Source: Flectonema sp. DT1601
Taxonomy: Eukaryota > Euglenozoa > Diplonemea > Diplonemida > Diplonemidae
DNA: 64,000 nt
NCBI GenBank assembly: GCA_964019425.1
Contig: OZ025828.1
Coordinates: 372,001 to 436,000, forward strand
Reading direction: 5' to 3'
Of the stretch, positions 9,721 to 18,729 are shown piece after piece. Position 1 is the stretch's first letter. Every line of letters begins with the position of its first letter. Below the pieces are notes generated by a model, which did not search any database, had not been told where the DNA came from, and saw only the letters and a list, made by a program, of their open reading frames with translations. A program made the position numbers and the translations under genes.

Positions 9721-9762
9721 TTTTTAATTATTTTAAAGAAAAAACAATCAGTTTAGCGTCTT
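9421..9762 (+). repeat. Linker and S monomers
   Basis: Linker to about 9549, then S to GTTTAGCGTCTT, where LINE-B sequence begins abruptly at 9763. The same junction appears at 30094 and 57206. Confidence 0.8.
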
Positions 9763-10167
9763 CATTATAGAGGGGGCTCCCCATGCCTTCCAATCCCCAG
9801 CCAGACGGGAGCTCGACTGGGTTCTCCTGTAAGACGTACGTCTGGCACTTGGCAGGTCTGAGGCTCAGTCCAATCTTTGCCGATTCCCTATCCAGGGTGC
9901 GTAGGGCTTGATCCACTTGCTCTAATGATCCTGCGATCAATCCATCGTCCAGGTAGAAGCAGGCGAACTCCGGGCTGGTTTTCAACACCTCCACAAGTAC
10001 TGGTTTCAAGGCCAATGAGAACAGCATCGGTCCCAATGGGTCCCCTTGTTGTGCACCCTCAGCGGAGGACAGGGCGTGTTTGCCAAATAGTAACCACGAC
10101 TGTCTACCGTAGCACCACCGCACCCAGTTCTCGAGCTGCGAGCCCGTCGTTGCTTCGATGAATGCTC
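9763..10167 (-). pseudogene. LINE-B reverse transcriptase fragment, motifs B to D
   Basis: The minus frame is open across the block. It shows RT motif B AEGAQQGDPLGPMLFSLAL, motif C FYLDDGLIAG (the YLDD form of the catalytic loop) and a motif D-like GLSLRPAKCQTY. This set is typical of non-LTR RTs of a widespread family, and differs clearly from LINE-A. Its 5' side stops at 10167, where inverted X begins; its 3' side is joined to S at 9763. 207 bp of it (9961-10167) are repeated on the other side of X. Motif A lies only in the neighbouring fragment. Inactive remnant. Confidence 0.8.
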
Positions 10168-10442
10168 TCCCTTTTTTTTTTTATTTTTTTCATGTTTGAT
10201 TATTTCCTCTTCATATTTTTTTTTTCTTTTCTTTCTTTTTTTTTTTTTTTCTCTGCCTCTCTCTTAATTCTGTTCGTTTCTTTGAAACGAAAATTCATTT
10301 GAATATTATTCCTTGGTCAGCAACAGTCATTGTCGCCCTCTGGGCCTGTTAAAAAAAGAAAAAAAATAAAAAGAAAGTTTACATCGGGAATAGGGCAGGA
10401 GCCAAAAGCTCCCAGTCCGTTACTTCCCACTCTATCGAATTT
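10168..10442 (-). repeat. X element, copy 4, inverted, inside LINE-B
   Basis: Full-length inverted X of the 'GATAGAG' subtype. It is bordered by 207-bp direct repeats of LINE-B (9961-10167 and 10443-10649), best explained as a long target-site duplication. Confidence 0.8.
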
Positions 10443-10991
10443 AGGCGAACTCCGGGCTGGTTTTCAACACCTCCACAAGTACTGGTTTCAAGGCCAATGA
10501 GAACAGCATCGGTCCCAATGGGTCCCCTTGTTGTGCACCCTCAGCGGAGGACAGGGCGTGTTTGCCAAATAGTAACCACGACTGTCTACCGTAGCACCAC
10601 CGCACCCAGTTCTCGAGCTGCGAGCCCGTCGTTGCTTCGATGAATGCTCCACGATGGACGCAGTTGAAAGCGTTCGAGAAGTCTATTTTGACGAAGACTT
10701 TCTCTGCCCCCCAGTTTTTGGACCTAAACTCATGGAGTGCATGGATGGCCGCTTCTGTCCCCATAAGAGATTTGGGAGAGGAATAGGGGCAGTGAACTTT
10801 TGGTTCAGGCCCTTCCCATCGAACAGGACGAGGACTTCTAAAACCTGAGATGAACCAATTGAGTTGAAACAAACAAATAACAGAGACGCAACACATACCG
10901 GAACATCATCGCAAGCAATGCTTCGGACCTCCGTCGACCTTCGTTCTTCCGGCGGCAAAGGGAAACAAGAAAGAACGGGCAATGAGACAAA
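10443..10991 (-). pseudogene. LINE-B reverse transcriptase fragment, motifs A and B
   Basis: Minus frame 10850-10443 carries LMGTEAAIHALHEF, motif A VFVKIDFSNAFNCV with the catalytic Asp, and motif B QQGDPLGPMLFSLAL, ending at SPEFA where the 207-bp duplication ends. Upstream, between about 10902 and 10848, a GTATGTG...ATCTCAG stretch resembles a short intron, and KNEGRRRSEALLAMMFR may be the preceding RT segment. At the far end it meets the E1.5 array (10992). Motif C is absent here. Confidence 0.75.
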
Positions 10992-13900
10992 GAGTTGAAT
11001 TTCCAGGTGAGATTTGGACTGTTAGCTAGAAAACGAACATAAAAATAAAATTCTAAGTGAGAAACACTTAGCAGAAACACTTAGCAGCTTTTAAGGAGCT
11101 GAAAAGCAAAAAAAAAAACTAAGTGAGAAACACTTAGTAGAAACAATTTGTAGCTAATTAAGCTGAAAATAAAAAAATAAAAAATTTCTAAGTGAGAAAT
11201 ACTTAGCAACTTTTAGAACAAATATTTCAGTAAATAACCTGTAATGATTAAACCATTACAAGTTTGATGCCAAAACTGACAAGGACTGAGTTGAATTTCC
11301 AGGTGAGATTTGGACTGTTAGCTTTTGGCTAAGGCCCTCCCTGAAGAGCAAGAACAAAAAAACTACTCACACCTGAAGAAAACATACACAAAGAACACAC
11401 TGTAAGCTGTGTGTGTATTTTGTGTTTGTCACAACAGGAGAGAAAAGAAAGAATGTCAAGGTTGGTCACCTTGCCTATCAACGCACAACATTGGTGGTCT
11501 CTACTAGACCCTGAGTGATCCCACTGGATCTCTCATCGTTCATAGTACCCTATGTGAAGTTATAAAATCAAAGGTAAACTATGAACTACAAATGACTTAG
11601 CCTGTTATTATAATGCCACAGGCAGGCCCTGCATTCAGCAACTATCCAGCAGTGCTTGAATGTCCTGATCTTCTTCTAAAAAAAAGAAAGAAAAACAAAA
11701 CTGTAGCTGGGATCACTCAGGATCAACAGACTACCAATGCTACCTGTTGTACTTGCTCACTATGGGGGGTGATGCCAAACACCCAGAAGTACTAAACTGC
11801 TTTCCTTCTTGCTGCCCAGGGGTTTCTGACCAGAACTAATAGAAAATAAAAACAGATGGGAAACAATAAAAAGTAAAATGAATATAACTGAAGTTAAACA
11901 AGAATGTTGGTCCTAGACAAGACCTTAAACTGACTAACCGGTCTTAATTTTAACTAAGTGTTAACCTAGTTTCCTAGTTTCTAATATGAAATCTTTTTCT
12001 TTTTTTTTCTTTTTGAACAAAATGTAATTATTAATGTAAAAAAATGAAGAAACAGACCAGAACAGATAGAGAATAAAAAAGAAAAGATAATTGCAAGAGT
12101 TATTGTAGTAAAAGATTACAAATAAAAAAAAATGCAAGTATCAACACATGATCGAGATACACCAGCAGCTAACAAACAACATAAAATTGAAGATCAGTTG
12201 CCAGAGTATTTCAACCATGGTAGAATACTCGCCCCTCTGGCAGGGATTATCCCAGACTTGTCCTTTAATTTAGTTGGACACCATGGCTTACAACCCTTCC
12301 AGAGGGAAGCACCATTATGACTTCTATTTTTTTTCTTCAAGAAAATCATAAGGTGGGAACAAAGAAAAATGCTAAGAGGAACCCCCTATTAACACCTAAG
12401 ACATCTAAACTGCAGCCCAGCCTATGCCCAATGCACTAACAGGTCATTCCCTCACACTCAGATCAAAAAATCAAAGTTCAGAGTGCATCTTAGCGTGAAT
12501 GAGAGAATTTCCTCCCGCTTATTTTGAACAAAAGGGATAGGAGAAGGGATAGAAAACGAACATAAAAATAAAATTCTAAGTGAGAAACACTTAGCAGAAA
12601 CACTTAGCAGCTTTTAAGGAGCTGAAAAGCAAAAAAAAAAACTAAGTGAGAAACACTTAGTAGAAACAATTTGTAGCTAATTAAGCTGAAAATAAAAAAA
12701 TAAAAAATTTCTAAGTGAGAAATACTTAGCAACTTTTAGAACAAATATTTCAGTAAATAACCTGTAATGATTAAACCATTACAAGTTTGATGCCAAAACT
12801 GACAAGGACTGAGTTGAATTTCCAGGTGAGATTTGGACTGTTAGCTTTTGGCTAAGGCCCTCCCTGAAGAGCAAGAACAAAAAAACTACTCACACCTGAA
12901 GAAAACATACACAAAGAACACACTGTAAGCTGTGTGTGTATTTTGTGTTTGTCACAACAGGAGAGAAAAGAAAGAATGTCAAGGTTGGTCACCTTGCCTA
13001 TCAACGCACAACATTGGTGGTCTCTACTAGACCCTGAGTGATCCCACTGGATCTCTCATCGTTCATAGTACCCTATGTGAAGTTATAAAATCAAAGGTAA
13101 ACTATGAACTACAAATGACTTAGCCTGTTATTATAATGCCACAGGCAGGCCCTGCATTCAGCAACTATCCAGCAGTGCTTGAATGTCCTGATCTTCTTCT
13201 AAAAAAAAGAAAGAAAAACAAAACTGTAGCTGGGATCACTCAGGATCAACAGACTACCAATGCTACCTGTTGTACTTGCTCACTATGGGGGGTGATGCCA
13301 AACACCCAGAAGTACTAAACTGCTTTCCTTCTTGCTGCCCAGGGGTTTCTGACCAGAACTAATAGAAAATAAAAACAGATGGGAAACAATAAAAAGTAAA
13401 ATGAATATAACTGAAGTTAAACAAGAATGTTGGTCCTAGACAAGACCTTAAACTGACTAACCGGTCTTAATTTTAACTAAGTGTTAACCTAGTTTCCTAG
13501 TTTCTAATATGAAATCTTTTTCTTTTTTTTTCTTTTTGAACAAAATGTAATTATTAATGTAAAAAAATGAAGAAACAGACCAGAACAGATAGAGAATAAA
13601 AAAGAAAAGATAATTGCAAGAGTTATTGTAGTAAAAGATTACAAATAAAAAAAAATGCAAGTATCAACACATGATCGAGATACACCAGCAGCTAACAAAC
13701 AACATAAAATTGAAGATCAGTTGCCAGAGTATTTCAACCATGGTAGAATACTCGCCCCTCTGGCAGGGATTATCCCAGACTTGTCCTTTAATTTAGTTGG
13801 ACACCATGGCTTACAACCCTTCCAGAGGGAAGCACCATTATGACTTCTATTTTTTTTCTTCAAGAAAATCATAAGGTGGGAACAAAGAAAAATGCTAAGA

Positions 13901-14366
13901 GGAACCCCCTATTAACACCTAAGACATCTAAACTGCAGCCCAGCCTATGCCCAATGCACTAACAGGTCATTCCCTCACACTCAGATCAAAAAATCAAAGT
14001 TCAGAGTGCATCTTAGCGTGAATGAGAGAATTTCCTCCCGCTTATTTTGAACAAAAGGGATAGGAGAAGGGATAGAAAACGAACATAAAAATAAAATTCT
14101 AAGTGAGAAACACTTAGCAGAAACACTTAGCAGCTTTTAAGGAGCTGAAAAGCAAAAAAAAAAACTAAGTGAGAAACACTTAGTAGAAACAATTTGTAGC
14201 TAATTAAGCTGAAAATAAAAAAATAAAAAATTTCTAAGTGAGAAATACTTAGCAACTTTTAGAACAAATATTTCAGTAAATAACCTGTAATGATTAAACC
14301 ATTACAAGTTTGATGCCAAAACTGACAAGGACTGAGTTGAATTTCCAGGTGAGATTTGGACTGTTA
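10992..14366 (+). repeat. Tandem E1.5 array, 1523-bp period
   Basis: Unit starts, marked by GAGTTGAATTTCCAGGTGAG, lie at 10992, 11288, 12811 and 14334. The first unit is 296 bp with an internal deletion, the next two are full (1523 bp, essentially identical), the last is only the first 33 bp. The empty site is visible at 31317-31330 and 58429-58442. Each unit has three copies of hairpin CTAAGTG-agaaa-CACTTAG, a motif shared with S (CAGTTTAAGGTCTTGTCTAG on the opposite strand), and two short frames of 60 and 62 codons (11613, 12132; 13136, 13655). No known transposition gene. Confidence 0.85.
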
Positions 14367-14545
14367 GTTGGTGTTGTGTTGTTGTTAAAAACAAAAACAT
14401 AAACGCCAGGAAGTTCGACAACGAAGACATCGACATCGATCGCTGCTCTGCAGATGTCCGGCGGGTGTTTGTCTACACTGTGTTTATTGTTTGTTTTTTT
14501 CCCAAGGTTCAACCTTGGGAAGAGAAGTAAAAAATTCCGTCAATG
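14367..14545. other. Flank of the E1.5 insertion
   Basis: Single-copy-like sequence present at 31331, 35785 and 58443 as well. It contains palindrome CCCAAGGTT-CAA-CCTTGGG-type sequence near 14502-14520. The minus strand can be read from MNLGKKTNNKHSVDKH for about 50 codons, without a recognisable domain. It was contiguous with LINE-B before the E1.5 insertion. Confidence 0.5.
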
Positions 14546-14786
14546 TTGGCCTTCCTGTTCGAAGGTGCGCACCAATGACGATAAATAGAGTGGGGGGAGA
14601 AAACCTTTGATCCAACTGGATCCCTTCACGAGCTGACATTGCCATGTGAAGTTAAATATTCTGGCGATGCCAGCTCAGGCGACTTAGCCTGCTTTTTTCT
14701 TTAAATAAAAAAAATAAAAAGATACCAACAGGTGGGGTGATGGGTTGCGCCACTGCAATCCAGTCACAAAAAGAAACAAAGGTAAT
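14546..14786 (-). repeat. Diverged E1.5-like segment
   Basis: Read on the minus strand it follows E1.5 loosely: AGGCTAAGTC, TTAACTTCACAT and GGATCCAGTTGGATCA occur in the same order as in E1.5, with different sequence between. An older relative next to a younger copy. Confidence 0.5.
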
Positions 14787-15653
14787 TTCTTTGTTCCCAC
14801 CTTATGATTTTCTTGAAGAAAAAAAATAGAGGTCATAATGGTGCTTCCCTCTGGAAGGGTTGTAAGCCATGGTGTCCAACTAAATTAAAGGACAAGTCTG
14901 GGATAATCCCTGCCAGAGGGGCGAGTATTCTACCATGGTTGAAATACTCTGGCAACTGATCTTCAATTTTATGTTGTTTGTTAGCTGCTGGTGTATCCTG
15001 ATCATGTGTTGATACTTGCATTTTTTTATTTGTAATCTTCTATTACAATTCTCTTTCTGTTCTGGTCTGTTACTTCATTTGTCTTGTTTAACTTCAGTTA
15101 TATCCATTTTACTTTTTATTGTTTCCCATCTACTTTTTATTTTCTATTAGTTCTGGTCAGAAACTCCTGGGCAGCAAGAAGGAAAGCAGTTTAGTACTTC
15201 TGGGTGTTTGGCATCACCCCCCATAGTGAGCAAGTACAACAGGTAGCATTGGTAGTCTGTTGATCCTGAGTGATCCCAGCTACAGTTTTGTTTTTCTTTC
15301 TTTTTTTTAGAAGAAGATCAGGACATCCAAGCACTGCTGGATAGTTGCTGAATGCAGGGCCTGCCTGTGGCATTATAATAACAGGCTAAGTCATTTGTAG
15401 TTCATAGTTTACCTTTGATTTTATAACTTCACATAGGGTACTATGAACGATGAGAGATCCAGTGGGATCACTCAGGGTCTAGTAGAGACCACCAATGTTG
15501 TGCGTTGATAGGCAAGGTGACCAACCTTGACATTCTTTCTTTTCTCTCCTGTTGTGACAAACACAAAATACACACACAGCTAACAGTGTGTTCTTTGTGT
15601 ATGTTTTCTTCAGGTGTGAGTAGTTTTTTTGTTCTTGCTCTTCAGGGAGGGCC
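14787..15653 (-). repeat. E1.5 partial copy, inverted, abutting LINE-A RT
   Basis: 867 bp of E1.5, inverted relative to the array at 10992, ending at GGAGGGCCTT where LINE-A begins. It lacks about 390 bp present in other copies between the two short frames. It carries both short E1.5 frames (minus 15021-14833, 15373-15191). Confidence 0.8.
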
Positions 15654-15658
15654 TTCGC

Positions 15659-17359
15659 ATGGAGCAACTTGATAAACTACTCAAAACGGTTTATCAAATT
15701 TGTAGCAGTTTCTTTGAAGAAACAAAGCGGAATTTACCCCGCAAACAGAAATCAAGGGAAGAGGTCATCCTCGACCAAGAAAAACGTGAATGTCGTCTGG
15801 AAATGAAACAGCTAAGACAGGAGCTCCGCAAATCTGGGCCTTCTATAGAGAACGCTGTCAAATGGAAAGAGGCAAGAACGAGAATGAAAAGGATTTTCCG
15901 AATGTATCGGAATTTAGAAAAGAAAAATTTATTCAAAAAATTACAAGATAAATTTCGTCAAAATCCGTTTACTGCCATAAAAGAAGAACTCCAAAAAGAA
16001 GATCCTCAACCCCCCTCCCTTGATATTCCAGAGGAAAAAATAATTGAACATTTTAAAAACAATTATTGTGACAATGAAAAAAAAAAAACTGATTTCACCC
16101 ATCCCTCTTTTTTACCTAAGTCTGACTACAAGACAATGGATGATATCCAGTTCCCGAGCTTCGAACAGTTTGGTATTCTCTTATCAAAGAAAAAAAACAA
16201 ATGTGCCCCTGGTCCCAATTGCATACCTTATGTTGTATGGAAAAAGGTCCCAACTTTTATGGAAGCACTTTACAAGGTATTAAAGAGAATTTTCGAACTC
16301 AAGGCCTATCCGGATAGTTGGGGCTTAGCATTTGTAACAATGCTCCCAAAGCCCAACTCCGATGGGAAAGACATCTCGAAAACGAGACCGATAGCTGTGG
16401 GCAACTGCGACGGGAAAATTTTTAATACGGTCATTCAGGAAGCCGTCGCAAACCACACTCTTTCTAAATTTAATTTTCAAAAAGGCTTTAGGAAAGGTGT
16501 CTCTGGGTGTATCGAACATGCCACGATCACCTCAGAGATTTTTAAAGAAGTGAAAGCTCTCCGGAAAAACCTAACAATTGTCTGGGTGGATTTGGCAGAT
16601 GCTTTCGGATCAGTCAAACATCAATTAATTTTCTTTGCTTTAAAATATTTCGGAATTCACGAAAGAATAATCGGTTTCTATAAAAGGTATTATTCCTCCA
16701 TGCGCGTCCAAATCAGAGTTGGAGAAGGCCTGACGCCCACTATCCCTTTTGAAGTTGGTGTCTTTCAAGGCTGCGTTTCCTCCCCAACCCTTTTTAATTT
16801 GGTATTCCAACTACTGCTCTTTTCCTTAGCAGTTCATCAACAGGAAGCCTACGAGTTTAGCAATAAATCCCTCCAACTATTAGTTGCAGCTTTTGCTGAT
16901 GATTTACAACTTACCACGTCATCAAAGGCGGGGGCAAAATTGCTAATCAAGTCGCTCGAACAGTTTCTTTCCTGGTCTCGTGGTATGAAAGCGAAACCCC
17001 AGAAATGCATTGCCCACAGCTTTGTACAAGGGAAACCAGCTAACCCGGACCTGAAGATTAACAATGTTCCGATTACGAATCTCCAGGAAGCTGGAGAGTT
17101 CAAATACCTCGGGCGTTGGTTTGAGCCGAACGCCAAAGAACAGAAATTGCGAGAGCGCCTGACCACTTTTACCAGGAATTTTTTAAAAAAAGTCGACGCC
17201 ATGCCACTGTATGGGTCTCAGAAGGCTTGGTCTGTCCAACACTTGTTATTGTCAAGGTTAACATGGAGTTTAATGATCCATGACTTATCTCTCCCTTTTG
17301 CCAAAAAAATGGACAAAATTATTAAACCTTTTTTGAAGAAATGGTGGGAATTTCGATAA
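15659..17359 (+). CDS. LINE-A reverse transcriptase half (R2-superfamily-like LINE)
   Basis: 566 codons from ATG 15659. An in-frame extension to 15629 lies in E1.5 and lacks an ATG. RNA-dependent DNA polymerase of a non-LTR retrotransposon. Counting from that ATG: basic helical N-part 1-120; CAPGPN-type block ~182; KTRPIAVGN ~241 (motif 2); motif A VWVDLADAFGSV with Asp311; motif B GVFQGCVSSPTLFNLVF ~367; motif C FADDLQL with Asp414-Asp415; GMKAKPQKC ~442; FKYLG ~481. It ends at KPFLKKWW, and the last codons and stop come from X copy 5. The protein is truncated at both ends: no DNA-binding N-terminus and no endonuclease. Its continuation appears at 26627. All catalytic aspartates are kept. 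Confidence 0.9.
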   Translation: MEQLDKLLKTVYQICSSFFEETKRNLPRKQKSREEVILDQEKRECRLEMKQLRQELRKSGPSIENAVKWKEARTRMKRIFRMYRNLEKKNLFKKLQDKFRQNPFTAIKEELQKEDPQPPSLDIPEEKIIEHFKNNYCDNEKKKTDFTHPSFLPKSDYKTMDDIQFPSFEQFGILLSKKKNKCAPGPNCIPYVVWKKVPTFMEALYKVLKRIFELKAYPDSWGLAFVTMLPKPNSDGKDISKTRPIAVGNCDGKIFNTVIQEAVANHTLSKFNFQKGFRKGVSGCIEHATITSEIFKEVKALRKNLTIVWVDLADAFGSVKHQLIFFALKYFGIHERIIGFYKRYYSSMRVQIRVGEGLTPTIPFEVGVFQGCVSSPTLFNLVFQLLLFSLAVHQQEAYEFSNKSLQLLVAAFADDLQLTTSSKAGAKLLIKSLEQFLSWSRGMKAKPQKCIAHSFVQGKPANPDLKINNVPITNLQEAGEFKYLGRWFEPNAKEQKLRERLTTFTRNFLKKVDAMPLYGSQKAWSVQHLLLSRLTWSLMIHDLSLPFAKKMDKIIKPFLKKWWEFR

Positions 17360-17540
17360 AGTGGGAAGTAACGGACTGGGAGCTTTTGGCTCCTGCCCTA
17401 TTCCCGATGTAAACTTTCTTTTTATTTTTATTTTTTTTTAACAGGCCCAAAGGGCGACAATGATGGTTGCTGACCAAGGAATAATATTCAAATGAATTTT
17501 CGTTTCAAAGAAACGAACAGAATTAAGAGAGAGGCAGAGA

Positions 17541-17573
<33 letters not shown>

Positions 17574-17647
17574 GAAAAAAAAAAAAAAAAAAATGAAGAG
17601 GAAATAATCAAACATGAAAAAAAAAAAAAAAAAAAAAAAATATATAT
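17349..17647 (+). repeat. X element, copy 5, inserted in LINE-A
   Basis: Begins AATTTCGATAAAG directly after the LINE-A Trp-Trp codons and supplies its stop codon. Its terminal A/T run is interrupted at 17648 by TIR-3. Confidence 0.75.
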
Positions 17648-18424
17648 CAGTCATTCCTTTTTTTTGCGAACAAATTTTGGACATTGAAAAAGATTTTCAA
17701 AAAAAAATTGTAAAAATTTCGATCGAAGCGGCATTTTAATGCGCTGCATCATTGGGTTCATTTCCGTCCGAAATCGGGAGGTTGGCATCACATACTTGTC
17801 ACCCGAATTGAGAAAAGAGATTTTGTGGTTTACTAAATCAGCTCAGCCGTGGACAAGTACCAAAACTAAAAATTAATCGAAGGGTCTAATTTTACACTGC
17901 TGGTCCAGCGGGATCCAGAGAAAAAATAATCGAGCAAAAATATATTAAAGAGTACTAAGCATGTGCCGGTGAGGCAGATTGTTACTACCTGTCTTTTTGG
18001 ACCTACTTTGATACTTAATGATCATTATCACCACCACAGATGCAACATTTTCCTTACATAATTGCTACTAGGGTTGATTTGTTAGTAAAAAGGTGCATAT
18101 CTCTTGAGTGCGGGAGAAGGGGGAAAAAATAGTGAAAAAAAAAAAATTAGGGGTGTTTTTTACTCAGATTTTCTCGATCTTTCCATTCCAGGTCTGGGAT
18201 TAATATTTATCATTGAGTAGTACCAAGGAAATTTTGCAAAGAGACGTTTATCTCTTTTTAGCAGCATTTACCATGTTTAAAAGTATATCCCTATGCCTAA
18301 TTTTACAGATCGCACCCTCCCCGATTCCAAAAAATAAAAAATCGAGCAAAAGTAACATATCGTGTAACCTTGCTCAGGCGGTGAGAAAATGGTGTTTTTT
18401 GTTCGCAAAAAAAAGGAATGACTG
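17648..18424. mobile_element. MITE-like TIR element, 777 bp (TIR-3)
   Basis: Perfect 27-bp inverted ends starting CAGTCATTCC (17648-17674 and 18398-18424), flanked by TA repeats. CAGT ends plus TA target fit the Tc1/mariner superfamily, but there is no transposase frame. The other copy of this segment has an uninterrupted TA run at 39059-39073, i.e. the empty site. Non-autonomous and younger than the large duplication, unless lost from the other copy by exact excision. Confidence 0.88.
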
Positions 18425-18556
18425 ATATATATATATAAATAAAAAACGTTGTATGAAAAAGGAAAAAAAAGAAAAAAAAAAGACCAGAAAAGGAAAGAGA
18501 AAATGATAAGGTATAATATTATTGTGGGGATATGAGGGATAGCAGGGAGATGCTCT
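18425..18556 (+). repeat. Linker repeat
   Basis: Resumes the linker after TIR-3 and leads into the S array. Confidence 0.7.
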
Positions 18557-18697
18557 TTTTTTTTTTTTTTTTTTTCTTATTTATTATTTAAAAAAAGGAA
18601 ACAGTCAGTTTAGCGTCTCGATCAGGACGGAAAATAGAAATTAATCGACATAGTTGATCGATAGAAAAAAAAAAACAATGATAACATTGTTTATTCA

Positions 18698-18729
<32 letters not shown>

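Noticed and set aside
10992-14366. 33-bp terminal repeat of the E1.5 array as an LTR pair
   Set aside because: It is simply the start of the next tandem unit; there is no primer site, polypurine tract or LTR-type gene.
15629-15658. Extended N-terminus of the LINE-A RT frame
   Set aside because: These codons have no ATG and belong to E1.5 (CTTCAGGGAGGGCCTT). The first real ATG is 15659.
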